Part shown: positions 53,093 through 61,082 of the stretch, piece by piece
How positions within the stretch are numbered: position 1 is the first letter of the stretch
Layout: the number at the start of each line of letters is the position of its first letter
Source: Hoyosella levis
GTDB taxonomy: Bacteria > Actinomycetota > Actinomycetes > Mycobacteriales > Mycobacteriaceae
Direction of reading: 5' to 3'
Length of the DNA: 64,000 nt
Assembly (NCBI RefSeq): GCF_026008515.1
Contig: NZ_BQYM01000002.1
Span: forward strand, 124,001-188,000
Made by a program: the position numbers and the translations under genes
Notes under the pieces: generated by a model
Database searches by the model: none
Told to the model about the DNA's origin: nothing
The model's input: only the letters and a program-made list of their open reading frames with translations

Positions 53093-53160
53093 ATGCCAGC
53101 ACGCTCATGCCGCACAGCGCAGCGCTGGCGGCCTGGTTCGCGCCCCAGAGGCCACTGGGC

Positions 53161-53808
53161 CTAGCAGAGAGCCGCGCGGGCCTTCTCCACGAGCTCAGTG
53201 GTCGGCCCGCCACCCTCGCCCGAGCGCAGCAGCTGGATCACTGCCTCGCCCTCGGGAGTGGGGGAGATATCACCGAAATAGGTGCCTAGCGAGAGATCGA
53301 CGGTGGTGTCCTCGCGACCGTCCTCGATGAGCTCCACGCAGGGTGCCGCTAGCCATAGCGCGCTCGCGGCAGCACGGCCCTCTGGCCCGAACCGGATCTG
53401 GCCATGGCACTGCATGTTCTGGTCCGTGTAGATGGGGTCATTGCCGGCCTGCACATCCGCGGCCGGCTGGTAGCCGAGCTCGCTGAGCTGCGCGGCGACT
53501 GCCGATGCCTGTCCGACCTCGCCATTGGCGTTGTACACCCGGACCTGGGTAAGGCGCAGTGGCGCGGGCGGCACCTGGGCGAGCTCATTGCGGGAGAACG
53601 GCTCGCCGAGCGGCGGCGACCCAGGGGGCGGGGCCGGACAATCGATCGCGTTGACCGGAGGCTCCTCCAGCGAGACTGCCCTGATCCATACCACGGCAAC
53701 GGCCCCGAGCAGCAGGAGCAGCACGACGATCGCGGGGATGCGGCGTCGATGCTTGTAGGGCCTGCCGTTGGGGTCGGTGGAGTGGGCTTCGGTGATCTGT
53801 GAGACCAC
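53161..53808 (-). CDS. cei: Cell envelope integrity protein Cei (Rv2700-like)
   Basis: 215 residues from GTG 53808; the frame is open to 54114 but GRPYKHRRRIP is the family N-terminus and AAGGAACC lies upstream. One membrane helix (about 26-46) anchors an extracytoplasmic LytR_C domain (VRVYNANGEVGQASAVAAQL) with Cys pairs (NAIDCPAP, MQCHGQ, APCVEL and terminal Cys). Rv2700 is required for envelope integrity and virulence in M. tuberculosis. It converges with suhB across the repeat mosaic. Confidence 0.85.
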   Translation of the reverse strand: MVSQITEAHSTDPNGRPYKHRRRIPAIVVLLLLLGAVAVVWIRAVSLEEPPVNAIDCPAPPPGSPPLGEPFSRNELAQVPPAPLRLTQVRVYNANGEVGQASAVAAQLSELGYQPAADVQAGNDPIYTDQNMQCHGQIRFGPEGRAAASALWLAAPCVELIEDGREDTTVDLSLGTYFGDISPTPEGEAVIQLLRSGEGGGPTTELVEKARAALC

Positions 53809-54244
53809 GGTGCTTGGGTTCCTTTCCGCAGCCGACCTGGTTCGCCAGCACCGAGTGCTGGCATCGAGAGTGTAGCCGCGCATCGGCTTGCAGGTGCTGT
53901 GCTGGCGCCGGCTCGTTGCGACTTCTGTGGGCAATCGGGCGCATGTCGTGGAATTGCTCGGCAATCCGGCGGATTGTCGGCTATTGTCTGGCGGCCAACA
54001 CTTGTCGTGCGGCGCGCGGACGAGGCATGGATCACAGGTGGTGGGGAGCGGTCCGGGCATAAATCGCCCGGATGTTGCGTTCTTCCACCACGCGCGTACT
54101 CTGTGCCCGATCATTGCGACGGCATGCTCGTCGCGGGAGCAGCGCAGGGTATGCGTTGCGGAAATGCGTGGTCGTGCTCATGTGTTGCACGGGGTGCGGG
54201 CACCAGCGTCTGGAAACAGCGCAACTGGATAGGGGATGTGAAAG
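53809..54244. other. 436-bp divergent intergenic region cei/DUF4193
   Basis: No convincing gene; short ORFs lack ribosome sites. A near-perfect palindrome GGCAATCCGgCGGATTGTC lies at 53960-53978. The DUF4193 message is led by AGGGG before ATG 54245. Confidence 0.4.
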
Positions 54245-54544
54245 ATGCCTACTGATTACGACGCGCCGAGGCGCAGCGACGCGGACGAGCTGTCCGACGG
54301 CTCGCTGGACGAGCTGACGTCGCGCCGTGGCGAAGCACAATCCGCAGTGGTCGATATCGATGATGCGGACACCGCGGAGTCGTTCGAGCTGCCTGGAGCT
54401 GACCTCTCCGGGGAGGAACTCTCGGTCCGGGTTGTCCCGAAGCAGGCCGACGAGTTCACCTGCTCGAGCTGCTTCCTCGTGTTCCACCGGAGCCGCCTCG
54501 CGAGCACTGAGGGCGGCCAGATGATCTGCCAGGACTGCATCTGA
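54245..54544 (+). CDS. DUF4193 protein (Rv2699c-like)
   Basis: 99 residues. An acidic N-terminal half is followed by a four-Cys zinc ribbon: FTCSSCFLVFHRSRLA and MICQDCI. DUF4193 is universal in this order and often essential, with unknown function. The start MPTDYDAPR is the family start. It converges with DUF3093 across an 18-bp tandem repeat. Confidence 0.92.
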   Translation: MPTDYDAPRRSDADELSDGSLDELTSRRGEAQSAVVDIDDADTAESFELPGADLSGEELSVRVVPKQADEFTCSSCFLVFHRSRLASTEGGQMICQDCI

Positions 54545-54653
54545 TCCCTGGCAGGGTGCGGTCCGGGCGACCGCGCGCGGCGGGGTAGCTGCCGACGGGA
54601 TTCCCGCGGTGCTGCCCTCACGCGACTAGATGCGACCTTGCGCGCGGAATGCT

Positions 54654-54698
54654 CTGCGCAGCCAGAAGGCCCTGCGCAGCCAGAAAGCCCTGCGCAGC
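54654..54698. repeat. 18-bp tandem repeat, 2.5 copies
   Basis: CTGCGCAGCCAGAANGCC at 54654-54671 and 54672-54689, then a partial CTGCGCAGC (54690-54698), in the convergent gap DUF4193/DUF3093. Confidence 0.65.
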
Positions 54699-54715
54699 GG
54701 GTTGCGCCCAGCAGG

Positions 54716-55270
54716 TCAATCGCGGGGGCGATGCCCCTGCAGCGCCGCGACGAGTGCATCCGGATTCCGGGTGCTGACGAGCCAGTAGGGCGTCGGGTCC
54801 TCAGGATCATCAAGCACGACGAGGACTAGCGAGCCGACCCATGGCCGGTGCACGACATACGCACTCGGATCGAGCTGCCGACCCATCGCCGCCTGCTTCG
54901 CCGAAGGCGGGATCGCGGCGACGCGGTCGATCACGGAGAGTGGCAGCCGCGCTTTTCCCGCATGCAGCATGGCTTGGCCATCGGCGCCAGCCGTTACCGC
55001 GATCTCCGTGCGGGACATCCGCCACAGGAGCCACAGCGGAACGGGTGCAAGGATGAGGAATGGCAGCGCCGTGGGCAGGCTTCGGATGCCGATGGCGAAC
55101 TGCATGGCGACGAGCGCCGCGGCAGCGAGGCCGAGCGGCCACCACCACCACGGGACCCACAGGTGCTCCCGGAACGTCCCTGCGCGCGGGATCGGCGCGT
55201 CCTGATCGTCGTTCACGGCGGGCTCGTGGGGCACGTGGGACTCGCGTCCCGTGGATTCATTGCTCGGCAC
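54716..55270 (-). CDS. DUF3093 membrane protein (Rv2698-like)
   Basis: 184 residues. Two adjacent membrane helices (about 43-62 and 67-84, [20 protein letters not shown]) and a C-terminal domain ending [16 protein letters not shown] are typical of DUF3093. GTG 55270 is chosen because a TACCCT -10 ends 7 nt upstream. It is divergent from dut, and its coding start overlaps the dut -35. Function unknown. Confidence 0.86.
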   Translation of the reverse strand: MPSNESTGRESHVPHEPAVNDDQDAPIPRAGTFREHLWVPWWWWPLGLAAAALVAMQFAIGIRSLPTALPFLILAPVPLWLLWRMSRTEIAVTAGADGQAMLHAGKARLPLSVIDRVAAIPPSAKQAAMGRQLDPSAYVVHRPWVGSLVLVVLDDPEDPTPYWLVSTRNPDALVAALQGHRPRD

Positions 55271-55307
55271 CCTTCACAGGGTAGTCTCGCCGGTCGTGGA
55301 CATCGAA
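55260..55307. promoter_or_regulatory. Overlapping divergent leaderless promoters of dut and DUF3093
   Basis: Plus: TTGCTC (55260-55265), 16-bp spacer, TAGTCT (55282-55287), 8 nt, GTG 55296. Minus: TTCGAT (55307-55302), 18-bp spacer, TACCCT (55283-55278), 7 nt, GTG 55270. The two -10 hexamers overlap by 2 bp, each -35 lies inside or beside the other gene's first codons, and the start codons are only 25 bp apart. Confidence 0.65.
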
Positions 55308-55787
55308 ACCCCAGCAGGCAACCGCACGGATATCGTCGTTCCGCTGCGCCGCCTCGACGCAGGCATCCCGGTCCCGCAGCGGGCGCACCACGGCGACGCG
55401 GGAGCGGATCTTTGCTCCACCGTGGATATCGTCATCGAGCCGGGCGAGCGTGCCCTCGTGGGCACCGGGATCGCCGTGGCACTGCCCGTCGGCACCGTCG
55501 GGCTGATCCACCCTAGGTCCGGGCTAGCAGCACGGACCGGGCTATCGATCGTCAACACTCCGGGCACCGTGGACGCTGGATACCGCGGCGAGATCAAGGT
55601 GTGCTTGATCAATCTCGATCCGCGGGAGCCCATCCATGTCCGGCGCGGTGATCGCATCGCCCAGCTGATCGTCCAGCGCGTCGAGCTCGCCGAGTTCGCA
55701 GAGGTCGCGTCGCTCGATGACACGACACGCGGCGCGGGCGGATATGGTTCCAGCGGTGGCCACGCGAGCCTGGATGCGCCCGCGTAG
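55296..55787 (+). CDS. dut: dUTP diphosphatase
   Basis: 163 residues from GTG 55296. All five dUTPase motifs are present: HHGDAGADL (1), PRSGLA (2), [16 protein letters not shown] (3), [11 protein letters not shown] (4) and the glycine-rich C-terminal [13 protein letters not shown] (5), which closes over the trimer active site. It removes dUTP and supplies dUMP. Orthologue of Rv2697c. Confidence 0.96.
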   Translation: MDIETPAGNRTDIVVPLRRLDAGIPVPQRAHHGDAGADLCSTVDIVIEPGERALVGTGIAVALPVGTVGLIHPRSGLAARTGLSIVNTPGTVDAGYRGEIKVCLINLDPREPIHVRRGDRIAQLIVQRVELAEFAEVASLDDTTRGAGGYGSSGGHASLDAPA

Positions 55788-55896
55788 GCTGGCGGCCATG
55801 GCGAGCGCGGTGACCGTTTTCGCGCCGGCTCCCCAGAAGCACGCTCCCAGGGCAAGTCCCCTGGGCAGGATTGGCGATCCCAGGAAGGGACTTCAC

Positions 55897-56628
55897 GTGG
55901 GCTTTCTACGCCGCAGCAAGAACTCCGATGGAAGCGATGAGCCGACAGCGTCGGCGGGTGCCGCTGAGGCGGCCGCTCCGGAGCTGGTCGACCAGCAGTC
56001 AGACCGGTCCGATGGACCGTTCGATGCGTCGGAGAAGGACGTCGCCGCGGATGATCCGAAGCGGCTGAACCTCGGCTCGGTGTCGGTGCCGATCCCTGCG
56101 AGCGGTCAGGTACAGGTCGAGATGGGGCAGGGCGGCGAGGTGCAGGGCGTGCATCTCGCGACCCAGCATGGGCGCATCACGGTGGTCGCGTACGCTGCTC
56201 CGCGATCCTCGGGCCAGTGGCTAACGGTCAGCGGAGAGCTTGCCGAGTCCCTCGCGACCGATGGCGCCACCATCGATTCCGAGGAGGGGCCGTGGGGGGC
56301 CGAGGTGATCGCGCGCACCGAGAAGGCTGATATCCGCTTCATCGGCGTCGATGGCCCTCGCTGGATGATCCGACTCGTGGCGGCTGGCCCAGCGGGCACG
56401 GGAGCGAGCGATGGGGACCTCGCTGGCCTCGCGCGCGAGGTGCTGCGCGGCACGGTGGTCACCCGTGGGGATTCGCCCTTGCCGGTGCGCACGCCGCTGC
56501 CGATCACCTTGCCGAAGGCGCTGCACCAGCAGCTCATCGCGATGCAGCAGCAGCAGGCGGCGCACGCCGCCAAGCGCAAGGCCTCGGATGGGGAGCAGGC
56601 GCAGCCGGGCGGACAGGCGCAAGCCTGA
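55897..56628 (+). CDS. DUF3710 protein (Rv2696c-like)
   Basis: 243 residues from GTG 55897 (AAGGGA upstream); the frame runs to 55717 but MGFLRRSK is the family start. A charged N-terminal 60 residues, then the DUF3710 core (LNLGSVSVPIPASGQVQVEM, WGAEVIARTEKADIRFIGVDGPRWMIR in parts, LPVRTPLPITLP) and a Gln/Ala-rich tail. Universal downstream of dut in this order; function unknown. Confidence 0.88.
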   Translation: MGFLRRSKNSDGSDEPTASAGAAEAAAPELVDQQSDRSDGPFDASEKDVAADDPKRLNLGSVSVPIPASGQVQVEMGQGGEVQGVHLATQHGRITVVAYAAPRSSGQWLTVSGELAESLATDGATIDSEEGPWGAEVIARTEKADIRFIGVDGPRWMIRLVAAGPAGTGASDGDLAGLAREVLRGTVVTRGDSPLPVRTPLPITLPKALHQQLIAMQQQQAAHAAKRKASDGEQAQPGGQAQA

Positions 56629-56839
56629 TCAGGACCTTCGCGCGACCGGTTGCTGCGGGGATGGCCGTGGTGTGGCTCATCACATAAGTGCTATCCCCGG
56701 ATGAACGAGGTCCGATAGTGTTCCTGGGAAATCACGTGGCGGCACCTGGAGGGGGTGGCGTCGCGATCGCAGGGACGCGCGCCGAGAGCCTGGACTGCTT
56801 CCAGAACAGGGGCGTCGTCCGTGATCATCAGGGGGAATG

Positions 56840-57310
56840 ATGAGCAATGAGTCCACCAATCCCGGCTACCCGGGCGATGATGCCAACGGCGCATCCGGCC
56901 AGGATCCGCATGGCTATCCAGGTTGGCCTACCGGCGATAGTGCCCACGCGCAGGGCCAGCCCCAGTACGGACAGCCTTACGGCCAGCGGCAGCCTTACGG
57001 CCAGGCCCCCGGGGGCGCGGGCAGCTATGGCGCACCGCCGGACAATGGCCTGGTGTGGGGCATCCTCGTCACCGTTCTGTGCTGCCTGCCGCTGGGAATC
57101 GTGTCCATCGTGAAGGCCTCGAACGTCAACAGTCTCTGGGCGATGGGCCATTACGCGGCGGCGCACGAGGCAGCGGCCGAAGCGCGGAAGTGGGCCAAGA
57201 TCGGTGCGATCGTCGGCGGTGTCTTCTACGCGCTGATCGTCGTGTTCTATGTCCTCATGTTTGTGTTCCTGTTCGCGGCGTCCGCATCAGCGGGCTACTC
57301 GACGTACTGA
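56840..57310 (+). CDS. CD225/dispanin (IFITM-like) membrane protein
   Basis: 156 residues. The N-terminal 65 residues are Gly/Tyr/Gln/Pro-rich with a repeated YGQPYGQ motif. The CD225 domain follows: NGLVWGILVTVLCCLPLGIVSIVKASNV, with paired cysteines in the intramembrane helix, then AAAEARKWAKIG and a second helix (about 118-147). Two ATGs (56837, 56840) follow AGGGGG; the second has better spacing. The DUF2752 gene starts 14 nt after its stop, an association common in actinobacteria. Confidence 0.88.
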   Translation: MSNESTNPGYPGDDANGASGQDPHGYPGWPTGDSAHAQGQPQYGQPYGQRQPYGQAPGGAGSYGAPPDNGLVWGILVTVLCCLPLGIVSIVKASNVNSLWAMGHYAAAHEAAAEARKWAKIGAIVGGVFYALIVVFYVLMFVFLFAASASAGYSTY

Positions 57311-57324
57311 GCCTCGCTGTGCCT

Positions 57325-57780
57325 ATGGTCATGGCCGGGCCCGGAGCAGGGACGCGATGGGCCACCCTGCGTCGTGCGGCGAGCGCGCTGGCAGCGCCCG
57401 CCGGGGTAGCGCTGGCGGTGAGCGCGGGGTGCATCGCGGTCAACTGGGCGGATCCGACCACGCCTGGAGGCGTCATCCAAGAATGCCCCAGCAAGATGCT
57501 GTTCGGCGTCAACTGCCCTGGGTGCGGCTCCACACGCATGGTGTACTCGCTGATCCACGGTGATCTCGGTGCTGCTGTCGCGTACAACGCGGTAGGTGTC
57601 GCCGCGCTGATCCTGCTGCTATGGAGCTACGGTGCCTGGACGGTGGGGCTGCTACGCGGTCGGTTCGTGCGTAGCTGGCAGCACCTGAGATGGGCGCCGC
57701 TGCTCGTTCTCGGAGTGGTCCTGGCGTGGTTCGTAGTCCGGAACATTCCCGTGGAGCCGTTCGTCTCGCTGCGTGTCTAG
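57325..57780 (+). CDS. DUF2752 membrane protein
   Basis: 151 residues from ATG 57325 (GTG 57319 also possible). The family signature CPSKMLFGVNCPGCGSTRMV is read in two parts: CPSKMLFG and NCPGCGSTR. Three membrane helices (about 24-40, 70-95 and 113-133). No Shine-Dalgarno; translation is probably coupled to the CD225 gene. Function unknown. Confidence 0.85.
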   Translation: MVMAGPGAGTRWATLRRAASALAAPAGVALAVSAGCIAVNWADPTTPGGVIQECPSKMLFGVNCPGCGSTRMVYSLIHGDLGAAVAYNAVGVAALILLLWSYGAWTVGLLRGRFVRSWQHLRWAPLLVLGVVLAWFVVRNIPVEPFVSLRV

Positions 57781-57876
57781 GGGTTCACACTCGTGGGCGA
57801 TTTGGCGGGGGCCGGATTCATGGCGGCCGGATTCGACCGCGACCGCAGCGTCCTGCCGCACCGCCATCACGGTCGT

Positions 57877-57924
57877 AAACGCGATAGAAGCTGCGGAAAA
57901 TCGAGGTCGGTTTCTATCGCGTTT
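57877..57924. repeat. Hairpin possibly related to the REP-like family
   Basis: Perfect 13-bp arms AAACGCGATAGAA (57877-57889) and TTCTATCGCGTTT (57912-57924) with a 22-nt spacer, between convergent genes. The CTATCGCG core is shared with the 53010-53017 end of copy 2. Also likely a bidirectional terminator. Confidence 0.55.
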
Positions 57925-57983
57925 GGCAGGTTCCGGTGCTTTTGCCCTCGCGCAGCTCACCGCTCAGCCCACCGCGCCGCCAG

Positions 57984-58676
57984 CTAGCGGCTTTCGAGCG
58001 CGGCGAGGGCGGTGAGCGTGGCGGTGCCGAGCACGGCGGGATCCTCGCCGATCCGCGCCAGCGGAAAGGTCTCGATCCGGCAGTTCTGGAGATGCTTGCT
58101 CCATTCGATCGCTGCCGAATAGGGATGGATCGGATCATCAGTGGCCGCAGCGATGCCGACCGGGCAGTCAACGCTGGAGAGCAGCTGGGCATCGAGGTCC
58201 GCGAAAGCTGCGGCAGCGCGGAGCGAGCCGGGCAGCCCGGGCCAGAGTTGTCTCCACGATGCTTCGAGCTCGTCCGCGAGCCATGGCGGGCTCGAGGCAC
58301 GCATGCCCGCAATGGTTGCTTCCAGGCCGTCCTGGTCGAGGTTGTTCGCGGTGAGCGTGGCGCTGAGCGCGGCCGGCGCGCCGTCGGAGCTGCCGAGCCA
58401 GGCCGGAAGGGCAGCGAGGACTCCTGCCGCATGCCCGGGGTTGCGCGCGGCCCAGGCAGCACCGAGCGCGGCCCCGAGCGAGACCCCGCCGACAAGCATT
58501 TCCGAGTGGGTCGCCGCGATGGCATCGAGCTGCTCGAGCGCGGACTCGATGGGGTTCGTGGGGTCCGGCTCGATGGCGATGAGCGTGATCCCGGCCGCCG
58601 CGAGTGGCCCCGCGAACGCTCGTTGCACGAACGCGGCCCGCGATCCGGTCCCGGGCAGCAGCGCAGCAACGCGCAT
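57984..58676 (-). CDS. Alpha/beta hydrolase
   Basis: 230 residues. The fold starts with LLPGTGSRAAFVQRAF and the nucleophile elbow is GGVSLGAALG. The acid and base are less clear (DDPIHPY for the Asp/His). Small cytoplasmic hydrolase or esterase. GGAGGGAGACC precedes ATG 58676. It is downstream of the MMPL gene on the same strand with 36 nt between, so they may be co-transcribed. Confidence 0.8.
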   Translation of the reverse strand: MRVAALLPGTGSRAAFVQRAFAGPLAAAGITLIAIEPDPTNPIESALEQLDAIAATHSEMLVGGVSLGAALGAAWAARNPGHAAGVLAALPAWLGSSDGAPAALSATLTANNLDQDGLEATIAGMRASSPPWLADELEASWRQLWPGLPGSLRAAAAFADLDAQLLSSVDCPVGIAAATDDPIHPYSAAIEWSKHLQNCRIETFPLARIGEDPAVLGTATLTALAALESR

Positions 58677-58712
58677 GGTCTCCCTCCGTTCCTGGTCGGC
58701 TGGTGGCCGCTG

Positions 58713-60929
58713 CTAGTGGTCGCTGATCGCGAAGCGCTGGTAGATCGCTCGTGCGGGCCGGGGCAGCCACCAGCTCGATTCGCCCATGAGCTTCATCACC
58801 GCGGGCACGAGCAGCAGGCGGATCACCGTGGCATCGAGCACCAGGGCCGTCACCATGCCGACCGCGAGGATGCGCATCATGGGAATGCTGGAGATGCCGA
58901 ACGCGCCGATCACCAGGATGAGCAGCAACGCCGCGGTGGTGATGATGCGCCCGGTGTGCGCGACTCCTGTGGCGATGGCATCCTCGGTGCTGGCGCCGCG
59001 ACGTCGGGCCTCGGCGATGCGGGAGACGAGGAATACCTCGTAATCGGTGGAGAGTCCGAACAGCACGGCGATGATGATGACGGTGACCCCGACATCGAGC
59101 GGCGCGGGAGTGACGCCGAGCAGATCGGCGCCGTAGCCGAACTGGAAGATCGTGACGACGATGCCGAGCGAGGCTCCGAGACTGAGCAAGCTCATCAGCA
59201 CGGCCTTGACGGGAAGCGCGAGCGAGCCGAACGCCAGGAAGAGGATCACCAGTGCTGCGCCAGCGATGACGAGCAACATGATGGGCAGCGTGGCGCGGGT
59301 GGCATCGACGGAGTCCACGGCCTGGGCATCGGAACCGCCGACGAGGATCTCGAGCCCCTCCGGTGGCGTGACGCCACGGATATCGCGGATGGCTTGCTGG
59401 GCCGCTTCGCTGCCTGGTGGGTCAGCGAGGGTGGCCACGAGCACGGTGTAGTCGGCGTGGCTGCCGGGCGAGCGGACCGTGGTGACGCTGCCGAGCTGCT
59501 CGATGCGGTCGGCGACGAGCCCCACCTCGTCCGCGGGGGGAGGCTCGCTGCCACTGGTCGTGCGGGCGAGGACGTAGGCGTTGCTCGCGGTGATGGCGGG
59601 AAACTCCTCGGCGAGCATCTCGGTGGCGATGCGCGAGGGTTCGTTCTTCGGCAGGGAACGGGCGCTGAACTCGCCGAAGTTGATCGCGAGCGCGGGAATG
59701 CTCGCGACGATGAGCACGAGCAGGATCGGAGCGGCGATGGTGCGGGGTCGGCGCATGACCCACCGCGCGAGCCGCTCGTAGCTCGCGCTCGCACCGTGAT
59801 TCGTGGAGCGCCGGAGGCGGTGGCTGGCGATCCGCGTGCCCAGGATGGCCATGGCCGCGGGGATGACGGTGAGGGCCAGCAGCATCGCGATGGCCACGGA
59901 GGCCATTCCGCCGAGCGCGAGCGATCGGATGAATGGCTGCGGGAACAGCATCATCCCCGCGAGCGCGAGGATCAGCAGCGACCCGGAGAACAGCACGGTC
60001 ATCCCGGCGGTGGCCACGGTGGCGCGGACCGCTGCAGGGACGTCTCGGCCACGCGAGATCTCCTCGCGGAAGCGGGACACGAGGAACAAGCTGTAGTCGA
60101 TGGCCATGCCGAGCCCGAGCAGGATGGACATGTTCAGGGCGAAGGCGCTGATCTCGGTGCTGAAGGAGATGACGCGCAGGATGCCCATCGAGCCGAGGAT
60201 GGCCAGGCCACCGGTGAGGACGGGCAGGGAAGCGGCAGCAAGGCCACCGAAGACGATGACAAGCAGGATCAGCGTGAGGGGGATGGCGGTCCCCTCGGCG
60301 ATCGCGAGGTCCTTCTGCGCGCGAGCATTCATGGCCTCGCCCATCGCGACCATGCCGCCGACGCTCAGCTCGGCGCCGTCCACCGGGAGGGAATCCCGGA
60401 TGGCCGCGTAGTTCGCGAACAGGTCCTCCACGGAGTCCCCGGCGAGCTTGATGGTCGCGACGCCGCTCTGCTGGTCGGCATCGGAGAACGCGGAAAGGGC
60501 GCTAGCGGCCGCGTCGCGCGCGGTAGGGTCCACCGGTTGCGGCTGCCCGGTGACCTGCCCGCGCATCATCTCGGTGAATGCCTGCTGCTGCTCGCGCTGC
60601 ACCGACCAGTACGACGTAACGCCGCGCACCTGCTCGGAGGGCAGGGAGTCCAGGGTGTCGTTGATGCGCCTGGCCAGTCGCGGATCGTTGATACCCCGGG
60701 GCGAGGGCGTGGTGTAGACCAGCACGAGGTCGGCATGCTCGACGAGCTCGGTCTCCCCGAGCAAGGCCGCGACACGCACGGACTCGCTGCCGTCGGGCTC
60801 GTAGCCGCCCTGGGAAAGCTTCGCGAAGACGCCGATCCCCCAGATCCCGCCCGCGAGGATCGCGATGGTGGTCGTGATAGCGATGAGCCATCGCCTGCGG
60901 ACCAGGATGGTGCCCCAGCGTGCGAGCAA
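58713..60929 (-). CDS. MMPL-family RND exporter
   Basis: 738 residues if started at TTG 60929, which has GGAGGACACG directly upstream; the longest frame begins at another TTG (60968). Twelve helices in two repeats: TM1 near the N-terminus, a large periplasmic loop, five helices ending near residue 360, then the same pattern. Proton-relay Asp/Tyr are seen in GMAIDYSLFLVSRF and its repeat GLSTDYEVFLVSRI. MMPL proteins export lipids or siderophores across the inner membrane; the cargo is unknown. Confidence 0.9.
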   Translation of the reverse strand: MLARWGTILVRRRWLIAITTTIAILAGGIWGIGVFAKLSQGGYEPDGSESVRVAALLGETELVEHADLVLVYTTPSPRGINDPRLARRINDTLDSLPSEQVRGVTSYWSVQREQQQAFTEMMRGQVTGQPQPVDPTARDAAASALSAFSDADQQSGVATIKLAGDSVEDLFANYAAIRDSLPVDGAELSVGGMVAMGEAMNARAQKDLAIAEGTAIPLTLILLVIVFGGLAAASLPVLTGGLAILGSMGILRVISFSTEISAFALNMSILLGLGMAIDYSLFLVSRFREEISRGRDVPAAVRATVATAGMTVLFSGSLLILALAGMMLFPQPFIRSLALGGMASVAIAMLLALTVIPAAMAILGTRIASHRLRRSTNHGASASYERLARWVMRRPRTIAAPILLVLIVASIPALAINFGEFSARSLPKNEPSRIATEMLAEEFPAITASNAYVLARTTSGSEPPPADEVGLVADRIEQLGSVTTVRSPGSHADYTVLVATLADPPGSEAAQQAIRDIRGVTPPEGLEILVGGSDAQAVDSVDATRATLPIMLLVIAGAALVILFLAFGSLALPVKAVLMSLLSLGASLGIVVTIFQFGYGADLLGVTPAPLDVGVTVIIIAVLFGLSTDYEVFLVSRIAEARRRGASTEDAIATGVAHTGRIITTAALLLILVIGAFGISSIPMMRILAVGMVTALVLDATVIRLLLVPAVMKLMGESSWWLPRPARAIYQRFAISDH

Positions 60930-61082
60930 CGTGTCCTCCGGTTCTCTCTGCGCATCGCGCGAGGCCAATGGACCGTACGTGGATAGCGGTGCGGTCGCTC
61001 AACGCTGAATGACGCTACCGGAATTCTGGGCGGGATAGTGATAGCGGTCGACAGCGGCGCATCGACGTGCTGCTATTGACCC

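Noticed and set aside
52943-53164. 73-residue ORF across the 21-bp repeats
   Set aside because: The repeat unit is a multiple of three so a frame stays open by chance; no start signal, and the hairpin lies inside it.
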